7,161 nucleotides of DNA from Asaia bogorensis (GTDB lineage: Bacteria; Pseudomonadota; Alphaproteobacteria; Acetobacterales; Acetobacteraceae), in the NCBI GenBank assembly GCA_945871455.1, contig CAMBXJ010000226.1, positions 1-7,161 on the forward strand, given 5' to 3'. Positions 1 through 5,643 of the stretch are shown one piece after another (position 1 is the first letter of the stretch; the number at the start of each line of letters is the position of its first letter). The notes under the pieces were generated by a model. It was given only the letters and a program-made list of their open reading frames with translations. It was not told where the DNA came from and ran no database searches. The translations under genes and the position numbers were made by a program.

Positions 1-779
1 CGCTCCGCCAGCGCGATCCGGTCGGTATCGAGATCGCCCCGCTCGATATAAAGGCTGTGCGGCGGCACCGGCAGGGGCCGATCGGACGCCACCGAAATCA
101 AATAGGGCGCGCGCGGCATGCCGGCACAGGCTTCGAACCGATCGCCACGCCGCTCGAACACCAGCGGCGGTTCAGTACAGGCCACGTCGCCCAGCAGCGC
201 CGACCCGATCAGGGGACGCTGCGACAACATGCCGACATGGGCAAAATAACGACGGATCAGGACGTCGAATTCCGCACGCCCCAACTCCCGCACATGATAC
301 GGGTTGGATGGCTGGCCTGCCGGCGAATAGGTCTCTCGATCGGGAGTGCTGACGATCAGAATGCCGCCCGGGCGCAGGACCCGGCGGATCTCGGTCAGAA
401 ACGCGTCGTGCTCGCCAAAATGCTCCAGCGTCTCGAACGACACGACGACATCCACGCAGGCCCCGCCCAGCGGCAGGGCGCGCGCGTCGCCCTGGGTGAA
501 CCGAAGATTGGGGCGGGCAAAGTTCGCCGCCGCGCTTTGCACGGTGTCGGCGGAATACTCGACACCGACCACCGATCGCGCAACCTGGGCCAGCTGGGCC
601 GATCCATACCCCTCCCCGCTGGCGACATCCAGCACGTCCAGGTCCTGACAGAAGGTGCGGGCGAACAGGTAGCGGTGGTAGTGTTCGATCTGCACCTGAC
701 CGTCGATGGCCGATGTCAGGCGTTCACCGGTAAAGGCCTCGGGCGTGCGCGCGGCCTCCCGCGGGAAATAGCCCATCAT
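1..779 (-). CDS. Class I SAM-dependent methyltransferase, N-terminal part (runs off the window)
   Basis: The reverse strand is open from an ATG at 779 to the left edge, giving 259 codons without a stop. A Rossmann-type methyltransferase domain is plain: motif I is DVASGEGYGS (residues 51-60), the acidic residue that binds the SAM ribose is in VVGVEYS (E74), motif II is GDARALP (98-104), followed by VVVSFETLEHF and by LRPGGILIVSTP (135-146). The opening FTGERLTSAIDGQ followed by EHYHRY is typical of methyltransferases found in polysaccharide or glycosyltransferase contexts, where the domain is often fused to further domains; this is inference, as the C-terminus is not visible. The methyl acceptor cannot be told. 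An ATG doublet starts the gene (779 and 776). GGGGGGA at 788-794 is a good ribosome binding site for the first ATG, and an in-frame stop at 804-806 excludes a longer start. It lies 19 bp behind the SirB1-like gene and is probably translated from the same mRNA. Confidence 0.87.
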   Translation of the reverse strand, partial: MMGYFPREAARTPEAFTGERLTSAIDGQVQIEHYHRYLFARTFCQDLDVLDVASGEGYGSAQLAQVARSVVGVEYSADTVQSAAANFARPNLRFTQGDARALPLGGACVDVVVSFETLEHFGEHDAFLTEIRRVLRPGGILIVSTPDRETYSPAGQPSNPYHVRELGRAEFDVLIRRYFAHVGMLSQRPLIGSALLGDVACTEPPLVFERRGDRFEACAGMPRAPYLISVASDRPLPVPPHSLYIERGDLDTDRIALAE

Positions 780-798
780 CGGATTGGTCCCCCCGCGG

Positions 799-1626
799 TC
801 AGTTCAGGCGAGCGCGCAATTCGCCGATGGTGGCGCGCACGCGGTCGGCCGCGACCCCGGTCGGCACAACCGCCAGGAACCGATCATAGCAACGCAACGC
901 GGCGCCGACCCGATCCAATCTTTGGTTGAGTATCGCCGCCTGACGCCACAACTCCGCATGGTCCGGTGCGATCCGCAGCATGTCCTCCGCGCAGGTCAGG
1001 CCGCCTTCGATATCCGATCCCTGCAACCGGCGAGTCATAACATTGTTCTGCAACCGCAGCAGGACACGACGCGCGCTCATGGGTTGCAGCAATCCGGGAC
1101 GCAGTTCGGCGTCATCGCCCTGCACCCGCTTCAGCAACGCGCGAAGGTCGCGTGAATTCAACGGCGTGCCGCCATGGAACACGTCCAAAACTACCTGGGT
1201 GGACTTGCCTTCCAAAGCGACCAGGAAATGCGCCGGGAAGTCGACTCCATGGCCGCTCCACCCCGCCGCGCGGGCGGTATGCAGCCAGATAATGCCCAGT
1301 GCCACGGGCAGGCCGCGCCGTCGCTTGATGACCTGGATCAGGTTCGCATTGGCGAGGTCGTCATAAGTGTCGGCATCCCCGCTGTAGCCGTACCGCCCCC
1401 CCAGCAGGCCGGACAGCGCGATCGCTCGGTTCGCCAGGTCATCGGCGTCGATGGCCGCCGCGAGGGCGACCGCCTGACGCGCCAGTTCGGACAAATGGGC
1501 ACGCGCTTCCGTCCAATCCGCATCCGGCGCATCCACACGGGCCAGTTGCAGCGCGGCGTCCGCGATATCGATCTCGGTATCCGGCAGTTGGCCGATCGCC
1601 TCAAGAGCGGCTCGAGGGTCCGTCAT
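799..1626 (-). CDS. SirB1 family protein: transglutaminase-like fold with TPR-like tail
   Basis: This is a 275-residue soluble protein with no signal peptide. The central block matches the SirB1/Transglut_core2 family: NANLIQVIKRRRGLPVAL (93-110), then an amphipathic helix ending ARAAGW (118-123), GVDFPAHFLV (127-136) and DVFHGG (148-153). The C-terminal part, about residues 205-255, has the alternating small and hydrophobic residues of a TPR hairpin (AEDMLRIAPDHAELW, then a second helix ending RCYDRFLAVVP). Members of this family are widespread in proteobacteria and have no firmly established biochemical role; the fold is related to transglutaminases, but an active enzyme should not be assumed. 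The ATG at 1626 follows a weak purine-rich site (GAGAGAA at about 1634-1640). It is the first gene of a probable two-gene unit with the methyltransferase. Family assignment is confident, function is unknown. Confidence 0.88.
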   Translation of the reverse strand: MTDPRAALEAIGQLPDTEIDIADAALQLARVDAPDADWTEARAHLSELARQAVALAAAIDADDLANRAIALSGLLGGRYGYSGDADTYDDLANANLIQVIKRRRGLPVALGIIWLHTARAAGWSGHGVDFPAHFLVALEGKSTQVVLDVFHGGTPLNSRDLRALLKRVQGDDAELRPGLLQPMSARRVLLRLQNNVMTRRLQGSDIEGGLTCAEDMLRIAPDHAELWRQAAILNQRLDRVGAALRCYDRFLAVVPTGVAADRVRATIGELRARLN

Positions 1627-1934
1627 GCGGGAATTCTCTCGTTCATTTAATGTTTAGACTCACTGCGCACGCGTCCGTCGGCATGGGATTCGCGCCCGCG
1701 CCGAAACCGACAGGCATTTGTGAGGCCAGCGGCGCCCGGCGGCAAGCCTGGGGGCGGCCCTGACGCGGGGTAATCCGCCCCTTGGCCGCCATGAAAGCGA
1801 TTGCCAAGGGGGCGGGGATGCAAACTTGGCTTCCAATACGCCGCGCAATCGGTATGTCTTGCCATCCGGGCGGCCAGGCGGCGAATCGCCCTTCCCTTCC
1901 ATGAGCGCCCCCAGAGACAGGAGACGGATACGTC
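1627..1934. other. Divergent intergenic region, 308 bp
   Basis: This gap separates the start of the SirB1-like gene (leftward) from the start of the lipoprotein gene (rightward), so it should carry both promoters. The only AT-rich patch is 1641-1660, just upstream of the SirB1-like start, a plausible place for its -10 region, but no clear -35/-10 pair can be read on either strand. It contains a large hairpin (1775-1815, listed separately) and a short perfect palindrome GGCGAATCGCC at 1880-1890. A 28-codon ORF at 1818-1904 on the plus strand has a G-rich stretch before its ATG but no recognisable sequence, so it is not called as a gene. Confidence 0.6.
1775..1815. repeat. Long hairpin-forming inverted repeat in the intergenic region
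   Basis: CCGCCCCTTGGC (1775-1786) is matched by GCCAAGGGGGCGG (1803-1815). The arms are perfectly complementary over 12 bp except for one extra G. The inner bases CGC (1787-1789) and GCG (1797-1799) can extend the stem, leaving the loop CATGAAA. There is no T-run on either side, so it does not look like an intrinsic terminator. It lies between two divergent start sites, which suggests an operator, a leader-RNA structure or a small RNA element. The structure is visible; the role is unknown. Confidence 0.5.
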
Positions 1935-2381
1935 ATGACTGAATACCGGCGGATCGGACATCGCTCGGCCTGGCTTGCCATCGCGATCACCGGCTTCCTG
2001 TTGCCCGGCTGCGCCGAGCAGGGAACCTCCAGCGGCGCCACGGGCGGACGGGTGTTCGCCGTGGACCAGACCGGCGGCGCGCGCAAATGCGATGCCCCCC
2101 GGCCGGATCTGTCCGACGGCAAGTCGTCCGACATCAAGATGACCGTAAGCAACGAAGGCGGCTGGTGCGGGATCGTGGCACAGCGAGGCGGTCGACCCTA
2201 TGATTCCGGTCTGCTGACGTTGCGCCCGGACCACGGCAAGCTGTTGGTCCATCGGGTCGGCGATATCACGCGGATCACCTACACGCCGACGCGCGGGTAT
2301 GTCGGGCCGGACAAATTCACCGTGAAGCTGATCCCGGGGGATGCGTTGGTCAACGTGACGGTCGCCGCGATAGCGCCCTAA
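1935..2381 (+). CDS. Small predicted lipoprotein with C-terminal Ig-like domain
   Basis: The 148-residue product starts with a basic n-region (MTEYRRIGHR), a hydrophobic stretch (AWLAIAITGFLL, 12-23) and a lipobox-like LPGC ending at Cys26. Proline at -2 is less usual, but the pattern supports signal peptidase II cleavage and lipid attachment. The mature part has about 65 residues of linker including two cysteines (Cys53 and Cys78, possibly a disulfide). It ends in a beta-rich segment with RITYTPTRGYVGPDKFTV, the characteristic last strands of bacterial Ig-like/cadherin-like modules of the form YTP-x-x-GYVG-x-D-x-F. It is probably an envelope protein of unknown role. AGGAG (1919-1923) lies 11 bases before the ATG, a slightly long spacing. 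It is a single gene, divergent from the SirB1-like gene and convergent with the next one. It could instead be a secreted, non-lipidated protein. Confidence 0.8.
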   Translation: MTEYRRIGHRSAWLAIAITGFLLPGCAEQGTSSGATGGRVFAVDQTGGARKCDAPRPDLSDGKSSDIKMTVSNEGGWCGIVAQRGGRPYDSGLLTLRPDHGKLLVHRVGDITRITYTPTRGYVGPDKFTVKLIPGDALVNVTVAAIAP

Positions 2382-2409
2382 CGCTCTGCCCGGCGACGGT
2401 TTGGAAAGA

Positions 2410-2507
2410 AACTCTCCCCCTCCCCTTGCGGGAGGTGGTTGGGAGAGGGTTTGGAGCGGCACGACCCCGTCCCCCCCACGCCCTCTCGCAAGGGGAGGGG
2501 AAGAGTT
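2410..2507. repeat. 98-bp inverted-repeat element between convergent genes, probable bidirectional terminator
   Basis: A 25-bp arm at 2410-2434 is matched in reverse complement by 2483-2507 with 23 of 25 positions identical, separated by a 48-bp spacer. The right arm runs into TTTTT (2506-2510) on the plus strand, and the left arm reads out into GTTTCTTTCC on the minus strand, so both convergent genes could be terminated here. CTCCCCCTCCCCTTGCGGGAG-like palindromes of this kind recur between genes in many proteobacterial genomes (general knowledge), so it may be one copy of a dispersed, MITE-like or REP-like family. GAGAGGG (2443-2449) can also pair with CCCTCTC (2481-2487), which gives an alternative fold. 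Confidence 0.75.
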
Positions 2508-2555
2508 TTTCCCCGGTGGCGCGATATCGGATACCGCGGCCGGCGACGACCGGGC

Positions 2556-3074
2556 CTACTTTCCGGTGGTGCGCGCCGGCGCTGGCGCACTGGCCATCAC
2601 GGACTTGGCGCGCGCGCCAGGCGCTTGGCAGATGCTGATCGTTGGCGGCACCAGATCCTTCGCCGCCGCGAAATCCGCCAATTCCGCGGCGTTCCGCAGC
2701 GCCAGGACTTCCGCGAAAATCTGGCCGTTGCGTGGGCAGAAATCCGACCCCAGCCCGGTTCCGACGCGAGAGCGCGCATTCGCCATATCCGTCACGAAGC
2801 GATCATGTTCGGCCTGCCCCGAACGACCATAATGCTTCTTGAAATAGCCGGAGACAGCCCGCTCATTCGCCTGCAGGTCGCTCTGATAGCGGCGGATAAA
2901 GGCATTGTAGCGGCTGTCTTCATTGCAACCGGTTGCCAGCACCATCAACTCACTGCGAAGCGCCTGAACTTCGAACGCCGCCTGGTCGGTCGGCGAGGCA
3001 CACTGGCGCTGGGCCAGCGCCGGTTGCAGAGCCAGGCCGCAGAAGGCCACGGCACCAAGAATCAGACCACGCAT
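2556..3074 (-). CDS. Secreted small protein of unknown function with four cysteines
   Basis: The 172-residue product has a clear Sec signal peptide: MRGLI, a hydrophobic core (LGAVAFCGLAL) and a signal peptidase I site after QPALA (residue 21). The mature protein, probably periplasmic, has four cysteines (25, 50, 113, 149), enough for two disulfides. It is predicted mostly helical, with a recognisable stretch RYNAFIRRYQSDLQ (55-68) and a DFCPRN motif (111-116). The C-terminal tail is Ala/Pro-rich and looks disordered. Similar proteins occur in other alphaproteobacteria as conserved hypotheticals, from memory; no function is known to me. The start is ATG 3074 because GGAG lies 6 bases before it (3081-3084). 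A TTG four codons upstream (3086) overlaps that site and is unlikely. It is transcribed alone and divergently from the CDF gene. Confidence 0.8.
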   Translation of the reverse strand: MRGLILGAVAFCGLALQPALAQRQCASPTDQAAFEVQALRSELMVLATGCNEDSRYNAFIRRYQSDLQANERAVSGYFKKHYGRSGQAEHDRFVTDMANARSRVGTGLGSDFCPRNGQIFAEVLALRNAAELADFAAAKDLVPPTISICQAPGARAKSVMASAPAPARTTGK

Positions 3075-3223
3075 CCTGTTCTCCAATGATAGAATTGGCG
3101 CTGAGATAGCGTGGATCGCAATCCGCCGCGAGCATTTTCTTGTTCTTCCCCAGATGGTTGTGTGACGGTCTTCAAGCAGGGCGGTAACCGCGCTGCCACC
3201 CGGGACCCGGTCGGGCGGAATGA

Positions 3224-3252
3224 CTGACGTATTTGCCCAGGTCTGCTACAGG
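3224..3252 (+). promoter_or_regulatory. Possible sigma70-type promoter abutting the CDF start
   Basis: CTGACG (3224-3229) and TACAGG (3247-3252) are 17 bases apart, a fair -35 (TGAC core) and a poor -10. If used, transcription would begin at about 3258-3260, on top of the ATG at 3259, giving a leaderless or nearly leaderless mRNA. The match is weak and could be chance. Confidence 0.2.
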
Positions 3253-3258
3253 CTGGCC

Positions 3259-4146
3259 ATGACCCGTTCTGACAAACTTGCCATCGGCAGTATCGCGATC
3301 GGGTGCCTCGTTCTGGCCTTGAAGACCATGGCGTGGTGGCTGACCGGCAGTGCGGCGCTTTACTCGGATGCGCTTGAAAGCATCGTCAATGTTGCAGCGA
3401 GTGTCATCGCTCTGGCGGCACTTCGGCTGGCATCTCGCCCGGCCGACGCCAATCACCCCTATGGCCACGGCAAGGCGGAATTCTTCGCCGCGGTGATCGA
3501 AGGCGTGCTGATCGTCATTGCCGCCATTTCCATCTTCCGCAGTGCGTGGGAGGCATGGTTGGCGCCGCGCGCCCTGGAGATGGCGTTGGAGGGCCTGGCC
3601 CTGAACGGGGTGGCGACATTGCTGAACGGGCTATGGGCCGCGCGCCTCCTGACGGCGGGTCGCGCGTTGCGGTCGCCGGCGCTGGTCGCGGATGGGTGGC
3701 ATCTGGTGTCGGACGTGGTGACGTCCATTGGCGTCGCGATCGGGGTTGGGCTGACGGTTTTGACCGGGTATCTGCCGCTCGACCCGATCCTGGCCGGGAT
3801 GACGGGCGTCTATGTGCTGTGGGCGGGCATGCACATGATCGCGTCGTCCGTTGGGGGCCTGATGGATGCGGCGCCGGAGCCCGCCGTGCTTGCCCGCATC
3901 CGCGACCTCGTGGCCACCAGCGCGGCGGGGGCGTTGGAGGCGCATGATCTGCGGACCCGCCATGCCGGGCGACTGACATTTCTGGATTTCCACCTCGTTG
4001 TCCCGGGTGAAATGACGGTCTCGGCGTCTCACGCCATCTGCGATCGGATCGAGGCCGCGCTGCATGCCGAAATGGAGCATCTGGTGGTGACGATCCATGT
4101 CGAGCCGGCTGAAAAGGCCAAACACCACGGCGTTATCGTGCTGTAA
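3259..4146 (+). CDS. Cation diffusion facilitator (CDF) family metal transporter
   Basis: This inner-membrane, proton-coupled divalent metal exporter has 295 residues from the ATG at 3259, close to the ~300 of E. coli FieF/YiiP. Six transmembrane helices are followed by a cytoplasmic domain. Aligned with YiiP, the TM2-TM3 loop site is intact (PADANHPYGHGKAE: D63, H66, H70). The cytoplasmic zinc site is nearly intact (H229, H245, H258, H280, with E282 for the usual Asp), followed by IHVEP. The intramembrane transport site has H148 and D152 in TM5 (DGWHLVSD) but E40 and N44 in TM2 (YSDALESIVN) where YiiP has two aspartates, so the metal cannot be assigned. An in-frame ATG at 3220 would add 13 atypical residues and has its G-rich site directly abutting; ATG 3259 has AGG at 3250-3252, six bases upstream. 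It is a single gene, convergent with amt. Confidence 0.93.
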   Translation: MTRSDKLAIGSIAIGCLVLALKTMAWWLTGSAALYSDALESIVNVAASVIALAALRLASRPADANHPYGHGKAEFFAAVIEGVLIVIAAISIFRSAWEAWLAPRALEMALEGLALNGVATLLNGLWAARLLTAGRALRSPALVADGWHLVSDVVTSIGVAIGVGLTVLTGYLPLDPILAGMTGVYVLWAGMHMIASSVGGLMDAAPEPAVLARIRDLVATSAAGALEAHDLRTRHAGRLTFLDFHLVVPGEMTVSASHAICDRIEAALHAEMEHLVVTIHVEPAEKAKHHGVIVL

Positions 4147-4153
4147 GGCAACG

Positions 4154-4224
4154 GCCCTGACCATTGACCGGTGCACCGCCCATCGGTGCGCGGACGGAAA
4201 CCATCCGCCCGCGCACGAGGGCCG
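4154..4224. terminator. Hairpin-forming region between convergent CDF and amt genes
   Basis: Only 90 bp separate the two convergent stop codons. GTGCGCGG (4186-4193) is perfectly complementary to CCGCGCAC (4209-4216), and the inner GGACGG and CCATCC can pair with one mismatch around an AAA loop. An outer pair, GGCCCT (4154-4159) with AGGGCC (4218-4223), can enclose it. No T-run follows on either strand, so it is a terminator candidate by position and stem strength rather than a textbook intrinsic terminator. Confidence 0.4.
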
Positions 4225-4236
4225 GTGCCCAAGGGA

Positions 4237-5499
4237 TCAGAGCACCTGTTCGCCGTGTAGGACGATGTCCAGGCCCTCGCGTTCCTCATCGCGCGAAACC
4301 CGCAATCCGATCACCAGGTCGACCGCCTTCAGCAGGATGTAGCTGACCACGCTGACATACACGATCGTCGCCACGACCCCGATCGCCTGGGTCTGCAACT
4401 GCGCCCAGCCGCCAATTATCACGCCGTCGGGCGCATCCTTGGTCGCGGTCAACGGGCCGTAGGCGAACCAGCCCGTGGCCAGGGTGCCGATGATACCTCC
4501 CACGCCGTGCACGCCGAACGCATCCAAGCTGTCATCGTAGCGCAGTTTCTTTTTCAGCGCCGTCGACGACCAGAAGCAAACGGCGCCCGAGACGATACCA
4601 ATCAGCAACGCCGGCCCCGGCAGCACGAACCCGGCCGCGGGCGTGATCGCGACCAGTCCGGCCACAGCGCCCGAAATCGCGCCCAGCACGGATGGTTTCC
4701 CGCGCAGCCACCATTCGGCGAACATCCACGACAGGGTGGCACCCGCGGCGGCGCACTGGGTGACCAGGATCGCCATGCCGGCGCGCCCATTCGCGGCCAG
4801 CGCGCCACCGGCGTTGAAGCCCATCCAGCCGACCCAAAGCAGGGACGCGCCGATGACGGCATAGCTCAGGTTCCAGGGCGCCATGTTCTCCTGGCCGTAA
4901 CCCAGGCGGCGGCCGAGCATGAGCGCGCAGATGAGGCCGGTGAAGCCGCAATTGATCTCGACGACCGTGCCGCCGGCGAAATCGGCGATGCCCATGGCGG
5001 CGAGCCAGCCCAGCGGGTGCCAGACCCAATGCGCCAGCGGCGCATAGACCAGCAGCGACCACAGGGTCATGAAAACGAGCAGGGCGGAGAATTTCATCCG
5101 GTCGGCGCAGCTTCCGGTCACCACGGCGGGCGTGATGATGGCGAAGGCCATCTGGAACATCAGAAAGACGCTTTCCGGGATCGTGGTGGGGGCCGCCACG
5201 TCGGTGCCCGCCGCGAGGGTGAAGGCCTTGTCCCAGTCCTCGCCGATGCCGTTCAGGAAAACGCGCGACAGATCGCCAATCCAGGCATTGCCGTTGGTGA
5301 ACGCCAGCGAATAGCCGGCCACCACCCAGACGACCGTCATCGCGGCGCACAGGGTGAACGACTGCATCATGATCGCCAGGACATTCTTCTTGCGGACCAT
5401 CCCGGCGTAGAACAACGCCAATCCGGGCACTGTCATCAGCAACACCAGGATGGTGCTGAGCAGGACCCAGGCGACGTCGCCTGGTTCGACTTGTTGCAT
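4237..5499 (-). CDS. amtB: Ammonium channel, Amt/MEP family, with Glu in place of the first pore His
   Basis: The 420-residue inner-membrane protein has the 11-helix Amt layout and starts directly at TM1 (GDVAWVLLST), without the signal peptide of E. coli AmtB. It moves ammonium inward as a trimer. Family signatures: PGLALFYAGMVRKKNVL (25-41), FQMAFAIITPAVV (115-127) with gate Phe119, W160, DFAGGTVVEIN (173-183), WVGWMGFNAGG (222-232) with second gate Phe228, and DAFGVHGVGGIIGTL (326-340). The twin-His pair of the pore (H168/H318 in E. coli) is Glu181/His331 here, and the S1-site serine (S219) is Gly232. The GlnK-responsive C-terminal tail is complete (REGLDIVLHGE, 407-417), yet no glnK gene is next to it in the window. 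AGGGGGA (about 5508-5515) gives a good ribosome binding site before the ATG at 5499. A sigma54-like promoter lies about 70 bp upstream, fitting control by nitrogen supply (inference). Family assignment is secure. Confidence 0.96.
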   Translation of the reverse strand: MQQVEPGDVAWVLLSTILVLLMTVPGLALFYAGMVRKKNVLAIMMQSFTLCAAMTVVWVVAGYSLAFTNGNAWIGDLSRVFLNGIGEDWDKAFTLAAGTDVAAPTTIPESVFLMFQMAFAIITPAVVTGSCADRMKFSALLVFMTLWSLLVYAPLAHWVWHPLGWLAAMGIADFAGGTVVEINCGFTGLICALMLGRRLGYGQENMAPWNLSYAVIGASLLWVGWMGFNAGGALAANGRAGMAILVTQCAAAGATLSWMFAEWWLRGKPSVLGAISGAVAGLVAITPAAGFVLPGPALLIGIVSGAVCFWSSTALKKKLRYDDSLDAFGVHGVGGIIGTLATGWFAYGPLTATKDAPDGVIIGGWAQLQTQAIGVVATIVYVSVVSYILLKAVDLVIGLRVSRDEEREGLDIVLHGEQVL

Positions 5500-5544
5500 G
5501 TTACCGTTTCCCCCTTGACCGGATACCCCGCCCTAAGGGCAGCA

Positions 5545-5576
5545 CGTGTTCCAAGAAGCGCGTGTTCCAAGAACCG
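5545..5576. repeat. Tandem 16-bp direct repeat in the amtB upstream region
   Basis: CGTGTTCCAAGAAGCG (5545-5560) is followed immediately by CGTGTTCCAAGAACCG (5561-5576), 15 of 16 bases identical. Each copy holds TTCCAAGAA, an inverted repeat of the form TTC-N3-GAA, and the two centres are 16 bp apart. The right copy supplies the -12 part of the sigma54-like promoter. The pair may be a recent duplication or a two-site operator. Confidence 0.6.
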
Positions 5577-5581
5577 TGCCA
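5566..5581 (-). promoter_or_regulatory. Sigma54-like (-24/-12) promoter facing amtB
   Basis: On the minus strand the bases read TGGCACG, four bases (GTTC), then TTGGA. The -24 element is a perfect match to the sigma54 consensus and the spacing is correct. The -12 element is TTGG rather than TTGC, one mismatch in a highly conserved position. The predicted start would be near 5555, leaving a leader of about 55 bases before the amtB ATG. Sigma54 with NtrC commonly drives ammonium transporter genes in proteobacteria, so position and orientation fit. I see no NtrC consensus site upstream. Confidence 0.45.
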
Positions 5582-5617
5582 CATGACCGGTCTTGCGCGG
5601 ACCGGCCACCGGGGCCA

Positions 5618-5632
5618 ATTTGCCCGCCAAAT
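5618..5632. repeat. Short inverted repeat, possible operator
   Basis: ATTTG (5618-5622) and CAAAT (5628-5632) form a perfect 5-bp dyad around CCCGC in an otherwise GC-rich stretch. It lies about 37 bp upstream of the sigma54-like -24 element and about 92 bp upstream of the hydroxylase start, so it could serve either gene. No known regulator is recognised. Confidence 0.3.
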
Positions 5633-5643
5633 AGGCAGGGCCG

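Noticed and set aside
57..929. 290-codon open frame on the plus strand
   Set aside because: It is antisense to the methyltransferase and the end of the SirB1-like gene, both of which have clear family motifs, and it has Arg/Gln/His-rich shadow composition.
1818..1904. 28-codon ORF with a G-rich stretch before its ATG
   Set aside because: There is no recognisable peptide, the G-rich stretch is part of the hairpin arm, and the product looks like random GC-rich translation.
1647..2462. 271-codon open frame on the minus strand
   Set aside because: It covers the lipoprotein gene in antisense, starts inside the inverted-repeat element and shows no domain-like sequence.
3075..3086. TTG start for the secreted four-cysteine protein
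   Set aside because: The TTG overlaps the GGAG that serves the ATG at 3074.
4169..4178. Perfect 10-bp palindrome CGGTGCACCG
   Set aside because: Short palindromes of this kind are expected by chance in GC-rich DNA, and there is no supporting context.
4172..4190. TGCACC and GGTGCG, resembling an NtrC binding site
   Set aside because: The spacing is two bases longer than the NtrC consensus, and the site lies downstream of the amtB stop codon, not upstream of a promoter.
4507..5586. 359-codon open frame on the plus strand
   Set aside because: It lies antisense to the unmistakable amtB coding frame. Its sequence is rich in Arg, Gln, His and Gly without domains, the usual shadow of a GC-rich gene.
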